In this document: positions 15,352 to 24,296 of the stretch, one piece after another
Numbering within the stretch: position 1 is the first letter of the stretch
How the letters are laid out: every line of letters begins with the position of its first letter
From: an uncultured Bacteroidia bacterium
GTDB lineage: Bacteria > Bacteroidota > Bacteroidia > Bacteroidales > UBA932
DNA: 64,000 nt
Assembly: GCA_902774145.1 (NCBI GenBank)
Contig: CACYHC010000001.1
Location: 1 to 64,000 of the forward strand
Direction: 5' to 3'
Program-made: the position numbers and the translations under genes
Notes under the pieces: model-generated
What the model was told of the DNA's origin: nothing
What the model saw: the letters and a program-made list of their open reading frames with translations, nothing else
Database searches by the model: none

Positions 15352-17299
15352 TTTCCAATTGATAATTTTTGATGAGTTTTGAAATTTCAGGATCCAGCCG
15401 GCCCCGGTGCACGAAGGCACGGTCCAGGGCACAGGCCTTGAGATAAGACTCCACGGCCAGGGCGTCGTCCCCTTTGCGGGAACAAAGCAGCGCCCGCAGG
15501 TAGAAGGTTGCCGCAGAGGGCTCCAGTTGATCCAGGAGGGCAAGCGCGGACGCATCGTAATCCATCGCGCAGTAGGCCAGCACTGTATTGAAGTCCGCAT
15601 AGGGGCGCAGGATACTGACCGCCCGTTCCCATTCCCGGTTCATCAGGGCCTGGACGCCCATCCGGTACACGGTGTCGGGTTCCGTGGTGTGCACCGTATC
15701 CTTCACCATTCCCTTGCGGTGCAGATGGAAGGAAAAGCGCACGGTGCGCAGGTGCGGATAAAGTTTTTCCCGGAGGAACAGATAATAAGGACGGGCGCGC
15801 AGGGCCTCTTCCCGGCAGTCCGCGTCGGCAAAAGCGCCCCGCACCGAGAGGTAATCCGCCTTGTCCTCGGCGGAGAGTTCTTCACACTGCGCAACCAGGA
15901 GGTCGAGCAGGGCCCAGTTCTCCCCCGCACTCCGGGGAATGAAGCGGATGGGCGTGGCGGAAGGGACGGCGTCCGCCGGCTCGGCCCCGCCGAGGCCGAG
16001 CCGGATGCCCGACTCGCTCCGAAGCGAGTCGCGCATTCGCCGGAGGCAGCGCTCGAAGTACCCGCCCACCGCGCCGCTTCGCTCGCGCGACAGCCGCCAA
16101 TTCAGCGCTTCGCTGCCCTCCGGCGACGCGGACGCCTCCACCACAATCGAATCCATCTCGAATTTTTCATTCTCCAGCAGATCCAGCAGATTGCGGCGGA
16201 TGCGTCCCATCTCCGCGGGATTGTTTCCCCGCTGTTCCTCCAGGACGGCACTTCCGGCGGCAAATTCCACCCAGCAAACGGAACTCGCCTCCACCTGGCG
16301 TTCGATGACCTTGGTGACATAGCGTTCCCGCTTGTCACAGAGCGTACTGAGGGAACTGATATAGAAGGTCAGGGTATCCGGGCCGCGGAAGTCGCACAGT
16401 TTGGCGCCAATCTCATAGATGCCGCCGCTCAGGCTGATCTGCGCCTTGCGCAGTTTCGGCGCCACCCGGACGGTCTGCACATATTCATAAATCACCCGGT
16501 CCTCCGTCCCGCGCACAACCGTATCCAGCCGCAATGTCCCTTCCAGGAATGGCGATTTTATGAGTCTATGAAAAATTTTGTCTTTTCTGGATAGCTTGTA
16601 CCGGTTGAAGGCCCGGGCAATCGTATTCGTATAGTGTTCCACCGCCTCGGCGCCGGTAACGCCGAACAGCGACACCTGCAGTTCTTCGCTGACCAGGCTG
16701 CTGTCCCGCTTCAGGGCGTAAAGCTGTGGGGCGTTCCGTTCCAGGAACCTTTCGAGGTCCTGCATCCGGACAAACTGCATCCCGTCCGTCACGATACCTG
16801 AGAGAAAGCGCTGATAGAGCTGATAGCCCCGCAGCTGCGCCTTGTGATACCGCTCTCCGGTAATGACGATGGGCTCCAGTTCCCCGGATTCCCCCAGCAT
16901 ATGGAGCTGCGGGACGAGACGGAGTTGCCAGCGGCTGTCCAGCATTGTCCGGGGGACGCTCACGAGAAAGCGCAAATCCACTTTCCCGTGGCGTTCCGGC
17001 ACGTGTTTGAAGCTGGCGACGACGACGGCAGGGACCAGTTCTTCCGTCGCCACCATCTCGCCGCTTTCATCGCGCACCGCCCGCATAATCATCAGCTGCC
17101 GTCCGTCCGGCCCCGTCACCTTGAGCGTATCGCGCGGCGGAATGCGGAGCGCCGGCATAGAATCCGGCATTTCCGTATCCATCGCCCGCAGGGAAGCGGC
17201 GGCATCACCGCGCTTCACCCGGCCCAGTTTGCGTTCGATGCCGCAGGAAAGGAGCGAGAGCAGGACCAGCAGGAAGAATATGAGGGAGTTGCGCCGCAT
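15332..17299 (-). CDS. OmpA-like lipoprotein of the fimbrial operon
   Basis: This 655-residue lipoprotein (signal MRRNSLIFFLLVLLSLLSC) has an N-terminal region rich in beta strands. An OmpA-like segment follows near residues 345-420: VEFAAGSAVLEEQRGNN, then IVVEASASPEGSEALNWRLSRERS. A C-terminal helical region resembles tetratricopeptide repeats (ALMNREWERAVSILRPY and following). Proteins of this layout precede fimbrillin genes in several Bacteroidales fimbrial loci and probably tie the fimbrial base to peptidoglycan or assist assembly. It starts 3 nt after the ssb stop, so it is co-transcribed with ssb, and its end overlaps the fimbrillin start. Confidence 0.72.
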   Translation of the reverse strand: MRRNSLIFFLLVLLSLLSCGIERKLGRVKRGDAAASLRAMDTEMPDSMPALRIPPRDTLKVTGPDGRQLMIMRAVRDESGEMVATEELVPAVVVASFKHVPERHGKVDLRFLVSVPRTMLDSRWQLRLVPQLHMLGESGELEPIVITGERYHKAQLRGYQLYQRFLSGIVTDGMQFVRMQDLERFLERNAPQLYALKRDSSLVSEELQVSLFGVTGAEAVEHYTNTIARAFNRYKLSRKDKIFHRLIKSPFLEGTLRLDTVVRGTEDRVIYEYVQTVRVAPKLRKAQISLSGGIYEIGAKLCDFRGPDTLTFYISSLSTLCDKRERYVTKVIERQVEASSVCWVEFAAGSAVLEEQRGNNPAEMGRIRRNLLDLLENEKFEMDSIVVEASASPEGSEALNWRLSRERSGAVGGYFERCLRRMRDSLRSESGIRLGLGGAEPADAVPSATPIRFIPRSAGENWALLDLLVAQCEELSAEDKADYLSVRGAFADADCREEALRARPYYLFLREKLYPHLRTVRFSFHLHRKGMVKDTVHTTEPDTVYRMGVQALMNREWERAVSILRPYADFNTVLAYCAMDYDASALALLDQLEPSAATFYLRALLCSRKGDDALAVESYLKACALDRAFVHRGRLDPEISKLIKNYQLENETNPD

Positions 17300-17302
17300 C
17301 GA

Positions 17303-17650
17303 TTACATTTCTACATTCAGGGTGTCGTCTTCATCAAGCAGCACCACCCGGTTCGCGACGATATCCGTCTGGAGACGTTCGACACCGTCCTGTCCGGTGA
17401 ATTTCTGGTAACGGAGCCGGCCGACGACATAGACTTTGTCTCCTTTCTTGATGTTCTCCAGGTCCCGGATGCCCCGGCTCTCCCAGGCAATGACATTGTG
17501 CCACTGCGTTTCGATAACAGGATTCCCCTCCTTGTCGTGATAGGCGAGGTTGGTCGCCACCGTGATGCGGGCGCCGTTGCGGTTCACGCCGGTCTGCAGC
17601 TTGACGCTCCCGACGTTTCCCCTCAATTCTACTTTGTTCAATTGTTCCAT
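17303..17650 (-). CDS. ssb: Single-stranded DNA-binding protein
   Basis: This 115-residue OB-fold protein has the SSB pattern MEQLNKVELRGNVG, ATNLAYHDKEGN, TQWHNVIAWE and KGDKVYVVGRLRYQKF. It lacks the long flexible linker and the acidic DIPF-type tip that recruits repair enzymes in canonical SSBs; the C-terminus is merely acidic (LDEDDTLNVEM). Short SSBs like this are common as second copies in Bacteroidota. The start at 17650 is preferred over the ATG at 17659, which adds three residues. It lies 3 nt upstream of the fimbrial operon and may share its promoter. Confidence 0.92.
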   Translation of the reverse strand: MEQLNKVELRGNVGSVKLQTGVNRNGARITVATNLAYHDKEGNPVIETQWHNVIAWESRGIRDLENIKKGDKVYVVGRLRYQKFTGQDGVERLQTDIVANRVVLLDEDDTLNVEM

Positions 17651-17917
17651 AACAATCATTTCTTAGGTTTTGCGTGGGAATCCGGGCCGCGCGGTCCCTG
17701 TTCCCGGCAGCAAAGGAAAGCATAAAAATCAAAGGAAAAACAGCCGCCGGATGCCACAGATGCAGGTTTTTACAAAACATACGCATTTTGTACGTTTCTT
17801 ATCATCCTGGGCAAAAATGCCCAAAACGTAAAAAAACATATAAAACGTAAAAATCTGCAGGAGACGGGGCGCCAGGCCTTGGAAAATCCCGGCACATTCA
17901 GGATTTTTGCCTGCGTC
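17651..17917. other. Intergenic region between ssb and the zinc-ribbon gene
   Basis: This AT-rich divergent spacer holds the promoters of both flanking genes. Small hairpins are seen at GGGC/GCCC (around 17811-17824) and ACAAAA/TTTTGT (around 17774-17792). No exact TAnnTTTG box was found on either strand. The longest open frame, on the minus strand across it, has no credible start and looks like chance. Confidence 0.4.
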
Positions 17918-18277
17918 ATGGAAAAATCTCAACTCTGTCTGGAATGCGGGAAACCCCTTTACGGGCGAACGGATAAAAAATTCTGTTCTTCCGCCTGCAA
18001 AAACGGCTGGCATTACCAGCACAGCGCCGACCTGCGCAATCTGAAAAGTTGGACCAATACGGCCCTGACCCGGAATTACCGGATTCTGCGGAGTCTGCCG
18101 GAAAACGAGGAAAGCCGCTTCAGTCTGGCGGAACTCCAGCTGCGCGGCTTTTCACCCCAATTGGTTACCTCACACCTCGGCACGTCGGGAAACGTCTCCC
18201 ACTATGCCTGTTTCGACATCCATTATTGTCAAACGGATACGGAAATCTTCAATGTCCACCCGGCCAGTCTACACTAG
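17918..18277 (+). CDS. Small zinc-ribbon protein of unknown function
   Basis: This 119-residue protein begins MEKSQLCLECGKPLYG, followed by DKKFCSSACKNGWHYQH. The C-x2-C and C-x3-C pairs form a typical treble-clef or zinc-ribbon knuckle near residues 7-30. The remainder is helical and has a tail with HYACFDIHYCQ. Similar short proteins with this N-terminal knuckle are common in Bacteroidota and have no known role; DNA or RNA binding is only an inference. The start at 17918 is chosen because the preceding residues are unlike the family. The 3' end overlaps the convergent secA gene by 9 nt. Confidence 0.78.
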   Translation: MEKSQLCLECGKPLYGRTDKKFCSSACKNGWHYQHSADLRNLKSWTNTALTRNYRILRSLPENEESRFSLAELQLRGFSPQLVTSHLGTSGNVSHYACFDIHYCQTDTEIFNVHPASLH

Positions 18278-21200
18278 CCCCTTGCCGTGGCAATTCTTGT
18301 ACTTGAGGCCGCTTCCGCAAGGGCAGGGATCATTGCGGCCCACCCGCTTTTCGACCTTGATAGGCGTACGTGCCTGCTGCTCCCCGTTGGTGGAAAGTTC
18401 GTTGCGCTGCGCCTGCATACGGCTCATATCCGTATGACGTTCCTCCGCACGGCGGGGCGCATCGCCGCCTTCGCGCAGCGGAATAAAGGCGCGGAAGAGG
18501 AAGGACAGTACATCCTGGTTCAGTTTCTCCAGCATCGACGCAAAGAGTTCATAACTCTCCAGCCGGTACACCACGACAGGGTCCTTCTGCTCGTAGGTGG
18601 CGTTCTGGACGCTCTGCTTCAGGTCGTCCATTTCGCGCAGGTGTTCCTTCCAGTGTTCGTCAATCTGATAAAGCAAAATCGTCCGGCAAAGGGTCTTGGC
18701 CACCTCGCGGCTTTCACTCTCGTACGCCTTCTTCAGGTCCACGGAAAGGGTCAGCTGCTTGCGGCCGTCCGACACGGGAATCGCGATATTCTGATAAATC
18801 GTTCCCTGCTTCTCGTACACCGTCTTGATGACCGGCTGCAACTTCTCCACCATCGTCTCCATTCTGCGCTTGTACACTTCTTCCATGTGCGCGCAGAGGG
18901 CATCCAGCAGTTCTTTTTCCTTTGCTTTGTCGTAGAACGCCTCGTCGAATCCGCAATCGATGGACAGCTGCGCCATCAGCATCTGTTCGAAATCCTCGAA
19001 ATGCATTCCCTTGGAGCGCTCCACCAGAATGGAAGCGGTGTCCATCATCATATTGCGGAGGTCGAGTTCCACCTTTTCACCGGAAATGGCATTGCGGCGG
19101 CGGTTGTAAATGCCTTCGCGCTGATAATTCATCACGTCGTCATATTCCACCAGACGCTTGCGCACGCCGAAGTGATTTTCCTCCACCTTCTTCTGCGCAT
19201 TCTCAATCGCACGCGAGAGCATCGAACTTTCCAGCGCTTCGTCATCCTTCATGCCGAGCCGGTCCACAATCGACGCGATACGCTCTGAGCCGAAGATACG
19301 CATCAGCTTGTCTTCCAGCGAGATATAGAAGGTCGAGCTGCCGGGGTCTCCCTGCCGTCCGCTTCGTCCGCGCAACTGCCTGTCCACACGGCGGCTGTCG
19401 TGCCGCTCGGTGCCCAGGATGGCCAGACCACCCGCCGCCTTCACTTCGGGCGAGAGCTTGATGTCCGTACCACGGCCTGCCATATTGGTGGCAATCGTAA
19501 TGGTACTCCCCTGGCCCGCCTTGGCCACAATCTCCGCTTCACGCGCGTGCTCCTTGGCATTCAATACGTTGGGTTTCACCCCGTTGCGGAGGAAGAGCCG
19601 TTCCAGAAGTTCGGATGTCTCCACGTCGGTCGTACCCACCAGGACGGGGCGTCCCGCCTTGGAGAGTTCCAACGCCCGGCTGATGACCGCCGCATATTTC
19701 GCCTTCTTCGTCTTGTAAATCAGGTCGTCCTGGTCGTCGCGAATCACCGGACGGTTCGTGGGAATCACCATGACGTCCAGCTTGTAGATACTCCAGAATT
19801 CGCCCGCCTCCGTTTCCGCCGTACCGGTCATACCGGCCAGCTTGTGGTACATACGGAAATAATTCTGCAGCGTAATCGTCGCAAAGGTCTGCGTCGCCGC
19901 TTCGACCTTCACGTTCTCCTTCGCCTCCACCGCCTGGTGCAATCCGTCGCTCCAGCGGCGGCCCTCCATAATACGGCCCGTCCCTTCGTCCACGATTTTC
20001 ACCTTCCCGTCGATAATGACGTAATCCACGTCCTTCTCGAACATCGCATAGGCCTTGAGCAACTGGATAACCGTATGCACGCGCTCGCTCTTGAGGGAGA
20101 ACTCCTCCATCAGGGCATCCTTGCGCTGCTGCTTCTCCTCGGCGCTCAGGTCCGAATGCATGATTTCCGCCGTCTGGGCGCCCACATCGGGCAGCACGAA
20201 GAACTCGTCATTACCCACCGCGGAAGCCAGGACGTCGTGGCCCTTGTCGGTCATATCGACGGAATTGAGTTGCTCGTTAATCACGAAATACAGCGGATCC
20301 GTCACGACCGGCATCTCCTTCTCGTTGTCCTGCATATAGTAGTTCTCCGATTTCTGGAGAATCACCTTCATACCGGGTTCGGAGAGGAACTTGATCAGCG
20401 GTCCGTACTTCGGAAGCCCCTTGTGCGCACGCAACAACAGCTTTCCGCCTTCTTTTTCATCTCCCGCGGCGATGAGTTTGCGCGCTTCGTTGAGCGTCTG
20501 GTTCACGAGGCTGCGCTGGGCGGTGTACAGTTTCTCAACGTAGGGACGGAACTCCATAAACTGCTCGTCGTCCTGCGCCTTCGCCACCGGACCGGAAATG
20601 ATGAGCGGGGTACGCGCATCGTCGATCAGCACGGAGTCCACCTCGTCGACGATGGCATAATGGTGCTTGCGCTGCACCAGGTCCTCGCTGCGGATGGCCA
20701 TATTGTCGCGCAGGTAGTCGAAACCGAATTCGTTGTTCGTACCGAAGGTGATGTCGCAGTCGTAGGCCCGCTTGCGCGCATCGGAATTGGGCTGGTGCTT
20801 GTCGATACAATCGACGCTCAGGCCGTGGAACATATACAGCGGCCCCATCCACTCGGAGTCGCGCTTGGACAGGTAGTCGTTGACCGTAACCACGTGCACA
20901 CCCTTGCCGGCCAGCGCATTGAGGAAGACGGGCAGGGTGGCGACAAGCGTTTTGCCCTCGCCGGTCGCCATTTCGGCGATTTTCCCCTGGTGCAGGGCGA
21001 TACCGCCGATCAGCTGCACGTCATAATGCACCATATCCCAGGTAATTTCGTTGCCGCCCGCCATCCAGTGGTTGGTATAAACGGCATTTTCCCCGTCGAT
21101 GGTGAGGAAATCGCTGTGCCGGATGCTGAGGTCGCGGTCGAACTGCGTCGCCTTCACGACGATGCGGTCACTCTCCTTGAAGCGGCGCGCGGTGCTCTTC

Positions 21201-21544
21201 ATAATGGCAAAGGCCTCCGGAAGGATGCGCGTCAGTTCCGCCTCGATGGCCTCGTCCTCCTCCTTGACCAGGCGGTCGGACTCGGAAGCGAGTTTCTCCA
21301 TTTCCGCAGTGGAAAGGTCGCCGTCCAGTTCCAGCTTAATCTGTGCGATGCGGTCTTCGAAGGGCTGTTCCACCGCCTTCAGCGCTTCGCGCAGGGCGGC
21401 GCTGCGGGCCCGGAGTTCATCGTCCGAAAGGGCGTCAATCCCGTCATAGACGGCAAGGATTTTATCGAGAATCGGTTTGACGGCCTTGTAGTCTCGTTCC
21501 GCCTTCGAACCGAATATCTTTTTGATGATACCTGCAAGTGACAT
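18269..21544 (-). CDS. secA: Protein translocase ATPase SecA
   Basis: This 1091-residue motor drives export through SecYEG. The Walker A motif is GEGKTLVATLP near residue 190-200, the DEAD-like box is VDEVDSVLIDDARTPL, and the later helicase motif TNMAGRGTDIKL is present. The C-terminus carries the SecB-binding zinc motif NDPCPCGSGLKYKNCHG. It is longer than E. coli SecA because of insertions typical of Bacteroidota. The ATG at 21544 lies about 20 nt downstream of an exact TATCTTTG promoter. It supplies the export route for the many lipoproteins in this window. Confidence 0.98.
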   Translation of the reverse strand: MSLAGIIKKIFGSKAERDYKAVKPILDKILAVYDGIDALSDDELRARSAALREALKAVEQPFEDRIAQIKLELDGDLSTAEMEKLASESDRLVKEEDEAIEAELTRILPEAFAIMKSTARRFKESDRIVVKATQFDRDLSIRHSDFLTIDGENAVYTNHWMAGGNEITWDMVHYDVQLIGGIALHQGKIAEMATGEGKTLVATLPVFLNALAGKGVHVVTVNDYLSKRDSEWMGPLYMFHGLSVDCIDKHQPNSDARKRAYDCDITFGTNNEFGFDYLRDNMAIRSEDLVQRKHHYAIVDEVDSVLIDDARTPLIISGPVAKAQDDEQFMEFRPYVEKLYTAQRSLVNQTLNEARKLIAAGDEKEGGKLLLRAHKGLPKYGPLIKFLSEPGMKVILQKSENYYMQDNEKEMPVVTDPLYFVINEQLNSVDMTDKGHDVLASAVGNDEFFVLPDVGAQTAEIMHSDLSAEEKQQRKDALMEEFSLKSERVHTVIQLLKAYAMFEKDVDYVIIDGKVKIVDEGTGRIMEGRRWSDGLHQAVEAKENVKVEAATQTFATITLQNYFRMYHKLAGMTGTAETEAGEFWSIYKLDVMVIPTNRPVIRDDQDDLIYKTKKAKYAAVISRALELSKAGRPVLVGTTDVETSELLERLFLRNGVKPNVLNAKEHAREAEIVAKAGQGSTITIATNMAGRGTDIKLSPEVKAAGGLAILGTERHDSRRVDRQLRGRSGRQGDPGSSTFYISLEDKLMRIFGSERIASIVDRLGMKDDEALESSMLSRAIENAQKKVEENHFGVRKRLVEYDDVMNYQREGIYNRRRNAISGEKVELDLRNMMMDTASILVERSKGMHFEDFEQMLMAQLSIDCGFDEAFYDKAKEKELLDALCAHMEEVYKRRMETMVEKLQPVIKTVYEKQGTIYQNIAIPVSDGRKQLTLSVDLKKAYESESREVAKTLCRTILLYQIDEHWKEHLREMDDLKQSVQNATYEQKDPVVVYRLESYELFASMLEKLNQDVLSFLFRAFIPLREGGDAPRRAEERHTDMSRMQAQRNELSTNGEQQARTPIKVEKRVGRNDPCPCGSGLKYKNCHGKGLV

Positions 21545-21564
21545 TTCAAAAGGTTTTAAACAGA

Positions 21565-21596
21565 CAAAGATAACGATTTATTTGCGTTTCGGCAAA
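21565..21596 (-). promoter_or_regulatory. secA promoter
   Basis: On the minus strand this reads TTTG (21596-21593), a 20-nt spacer, and TATCTTTG (21572-21565), an exact -33/-7 pair for the primary Bacteroidota sigma factor. It overlaps the tRNA-Gly promoter on the other strand. Confidence 0.75.
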
Positions 21597-21611
21597 AATT
21601 GTCTATCTTTG
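21581..21611 (+). promoter_or_regulatory. tRNA-Gly promoter
   Basis: TTTG at 21581-21584, a 19-nt spacer and TATCTTTG at 21604-21611 form an exact Bacteroidota promoter. The tRNA 5' end at 21621 is 10 nt downstream, so the primary transcript has almost no leader. Confidence 0.8.
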
Positions 21612-21620
21612 TCCCCACAA

Positions 21621-21691
21621 GCAGGATTAGCACATCGGTAGTGCATTGGCTTCCCAAGCCAAGGAGGAGGGTTCGACTCCCTTATCCTGCT
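21621..21691 (+). tRNA. tRNA-Gly (anticodon CCC)
   Basis: A complete cloverleaf is visible: acceptor stem GCAGGAT/ATCCTGC, D stem GCAC/GTGC, anticodon stem TTGGC/GCCAA with loop TTCCCAA (anticodon CCC, reading GGG), and T arm GAGGG-TTCGACT-CCCTT. The discriminator base is T, as is common for tRNA-Gly. The CCA end is not encoded; a T-run follows directly and may terminate transcription. Confidence 0.97.
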
Positions 21692-21740
21692 CTTTTTTAT
21701 GGGTTCGGGGGAACCCTTCCCCGATGAATCGTATCTCCGC

Positions 21741-21771
21741 AAAAAATCCAGCCGGAATGGCTGGATTTTTT
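21741..21771. terminator. Bidirectional intrinsic terminator between tRNA-Gly and tmRNA
   Basis: The sequence AAAAAATCCAGCC-GGAAT-GGCTGGATTTTTT is a perfect 13-bp inverted repeat with A and T runs at the ends, so it can stop transcription from either side. It ends 1 nt before the tmRNA 3' end. Confidence 0.85.
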
Positions 21772-21772
21772 G

Positions 21773-22167
21773 TGGAGATGGGCGGAGTCGAACCGCCGTC
21801 CAAACAACGCAGCAAAAAGCTTTCTACACGCTTATTCCTTCTTTGGTTGTCGGAGAACGGATGAGGAAGGACACCCTTGCCGTTCCCTTATCCCCTGATC
21901 TTGGCGGAGCGTGGGGGCGGCGGCTCCGTGCGTCCGGTTTGAATGATACCCCTTGATCCGGTCATAACCGGCCTAAAGCCCGGAGGGATATACGCCAGTC
22001 CCGCAGCCTTGGCGGATCCGGTTAATGCCCAATCTCTCTGAGATTAGCAAGCGTACGAATAGTTGTAGTTGCCAGTTAATGGCTTGAAGGCTGAGATTAA
22101 CGGGCAAACCTCCCACGCCCGGCGTGCTTACTTTCCACCGTCGATGCTGTCAAAACCGAACATCCCC
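21773..22167 (-). ncRNA. ssrA: Transfer-messenger RNA (tmRNA)
   Basis: This roughly 395-nt RNA rescues stalled ribosomes. Its 5' end reads GGGGATGTTCGGTTTTGACAG, and its 3' end contains GGTTCGACTCCGCCCATCTCC. GGGGATG pairs with CATCTCC to form the acceptor stem, and the T arm GGCGG-TTCGACT-CCGCC is intact. The tag reading frame is at 22073-22044 on the minus strand and encodes GNYNYSYAC followed by TAA. A nine-residue tag fits the family, but the end is Ala-Cys instead of the usual Ala-Ala. CCA is not encoded. It converges on tRNA-Gly with a shared bidirectional terminator. Confidence 0.95.
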
Positions 22168-22243
22168 AGTTAAAATAGCGCACAAATATGGCGCATTTTT
22201 TCCGATTTTGCAATTTTCATCATATATTCGCAAAACTAAATTT

Positions 22244-22384
22244 ATGAACGAAATGGACGCCCCAATACTCCCGGATGATTATAGCGCCAGCGACGAACTC
22301 CGCGCTATGACGGGATTCATCAAAGGCTTCACAAAGGAGCAGTTGGAGAATGACCCCAAACTGGAATACCTTCTACATAAATAG
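22244..22384 (+). CDS. Possible 46-residue small protein
   Basis: An ATG at 22244 opens a 46-codon frame encoding MNEMDAPILPDDYS, then a helical segment with LRAMTGFIKGFTKEQLEN and an end KLEYLLHK. The composition is that of a folded acidic small protein rather than random frame. An imperfect -7 box (TATATTCG, one mismatch) lies just upstream at 22223-22230, divergent from tmRNA. I do not recognise a family. Extending the frame upstream would run into the tmRNA gene, so the ATG at 22244 is the only sensible start. Confidence 0.45.
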   Translation: MNEMDAPILPDDYSASDELRAMTGFIKGFTKEQLENDPKLEYLLHK

Positions 22385-22735
22385 CCGCACCAGATAAAGG
22401 CACCGCCGCCTCGCGGATACGAGGCTCGGCGGCTACGGCACGGGCGCTGCGCCGGGCTCGATGGGGCGGCCCGCTCCGCGCCCGGTCGTTGCCCAAGGTC
22501 CGGCAACCAGGTAAAAACACGGCTATTTCTTCGAGGTTGCAGGACCTCTGGTCCGGCAACCAGACAAAAATCACACTGAAATTCCGGGGTTGCCGGACCT
22601 GTCCGACAAAAGGGTACAGCGGGCAGCGCATTTTGAGTTGATTTTGAAGGATCCGCTGTACCTCGTTCACCAAAACAGTCGCGAAAGGGCACATAAACGG
22701 GCCAAACCCGGCCAAAACCCAAGCCGGGACTGGCA
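22385..22735. repeat. Non-coding region with hairpins, including two tandem 51-bp inverted-repeat units
   Basis: No gene is credible in this 350-nt stretch. The first part (22403-22432) can fold as CCGCCG...CTCG/CGAG...CGGCGG. Two similar units follow in tandem. Unit 1 (22496-22547) begins AGGTCCGGCAACC and ends GGTTGCAGGACCT. Unit 2 (22550-22600) begins GGTCCGGCAACC and ends GGTTGCCGGACCT. Each unit is therefore a hairpin with a 12-13 bp stem and an AT-rich loop of about 26 nt. This suggests an intergenic repeat family or an RNA structural element. Confidence 0.55.
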
Positions 22736-22736
22736 C

Positions 22737-22766
22737 AAAAAAACCGGGCGCCAGGGCGTCCGGTTC
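22737..22766 (-). terminator. Intrinsic terminator of the small lipoprotein gene
   Basis: On the minus strand, AACCGGACGCC and GGCGCCCGGTT pair with one mismatch and are followed by a run of T residues. It lies 20 nt past the stop codon of the 22786-23154 gene. Confidence 0.7.
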
Positions 22767-22785
22767 ATTTCGTTATCAAGAAGGA

Positions 22786-23154
22786 CTAGTTGATAGGAAC
22801 CTTCGTGAATACCATGTGATCAAGCTCAAGCGTTTCTTCGTCCTTGAACTCACCGGTGATGCCTTCCACCTTCTCGCTCCAGTCGGTGAAGACGATTTCG
22901 ACGGTACTGCCCTTCAGGCTGGGCTTGTTGCCAAGGATGAGGAAGGTTCCTTTGTAAGGAGTGCGGTCATTCACCTGCATCTCGCAACCCATCTGGGTGG
23001 TGAAGCTCAGGGTATACTCAGTCACGCCGTCCAGGGCGTACCATTTGGTACCGATCAACGCCTTGGCATTGTCGATGTTCTTCTGACAGGAGGTCAGGGA
23101 AGCAGCGGCGGCCACGAGGACAACGCCGAGCAGGATTGCAAAAATCTTTTTCAT
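22786..23154 (-). CDS. Small lipoprotein of unknown function
   Basis: This 122-residue protein has a lipoprotein signal (MKKIFAILLGVVLVAAAASL then TSC, lipidated Cys at 23) and a mature domain of about 100 residues rich in beta strands (IGTKWYALDGVTEYTLSF, KGTFLILG, VEIVFTDWSEK). The pattern resembles small Bacteroidota lipocalin-like or META-like domains, but the family is not certain. The start at 23154 is set by the signal peptide. It is 26 nt downstream of gap and may be partly co-transcribed with it, although gap has its own strong promoter. Confidence 0.7.
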   Translation of the reverse strand: MKKIFAILLGVVLVAAAASLTSCQKNIDNAKALIGTKWYALDGVTEYTLSFTTQMGCEMQVNDRTPYKGTFLILGNKPSLKGSTVEIVFTDWSEKVEGITGEFKDEETLELDHMVFTKVPIN

Positions 23155-23180
23155 TGAACTATGAATTAATGGTGAAACAA

Positions 23181-24194
<1,014 letters not shown>

Positions 24195-24245
24195 TTATAA
24201 GTTAAACAACAAATTCTTCTACCAACTGCTTGGTTCAAAGCGGCG

Positions 24246-24276
24246 CAAATTTACATAATTTTTAAATTATTTCAAA
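24246..24276 (-). promoter_or_regulatory. gap promoter
   Basis: On the minus strand TTTG (24276-24273), exactly 19 nt, and TAAATTTG (24253-24246) give a perfect consensus pair. The start codon is about 67 nt downstream. Confidence 0.82.
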
Positions 24277-24282
24277 AATTCT

Positions 24283-24290
24283 TATTTTTG
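24283..24290 (+). promoter_or_regulatory. surE -7 box
   Basis: TATTTTTG matches the TAnnTTTG consensus and ends 6 nt before the ATG of surE. A clear -33 TTTG is not seen, but the upstream region is AT-rich. If used, transcription starts at or within a few nt of the ATG. Confidence 0.55.
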
Positions 24291-24296
24291 TACGGT

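Noticed and set aside
17729..18022. 97-codon minus-strand frame between ssb and the zinc-ribbon gene
   Set aside because: It overlaps the zinc-ribbon start in antisense and has no credible start or homology.
21627..21956. Short open frames over tRNA-Gly and the tmRNA 3' end
   Set aside because: They overlap well-defined RNA genes on the opposite or same strand and encode no recognisable protein.
22124..22243. N-terminal extension of the small protein at 22244
   Set aside because: It would lie inside the tmRNA 5' end and is Cys/Arg-rich, unlike the protein-like part after 22244.
22279..22736. Minus-strand open frames of 135-147 codons across the hairpin region
   Set aside because: They run through inverted repeats, start without promoter or signal, and have low-complexity Arg/Pro/Ala-rich translations typical of GC-rich shadow frames.
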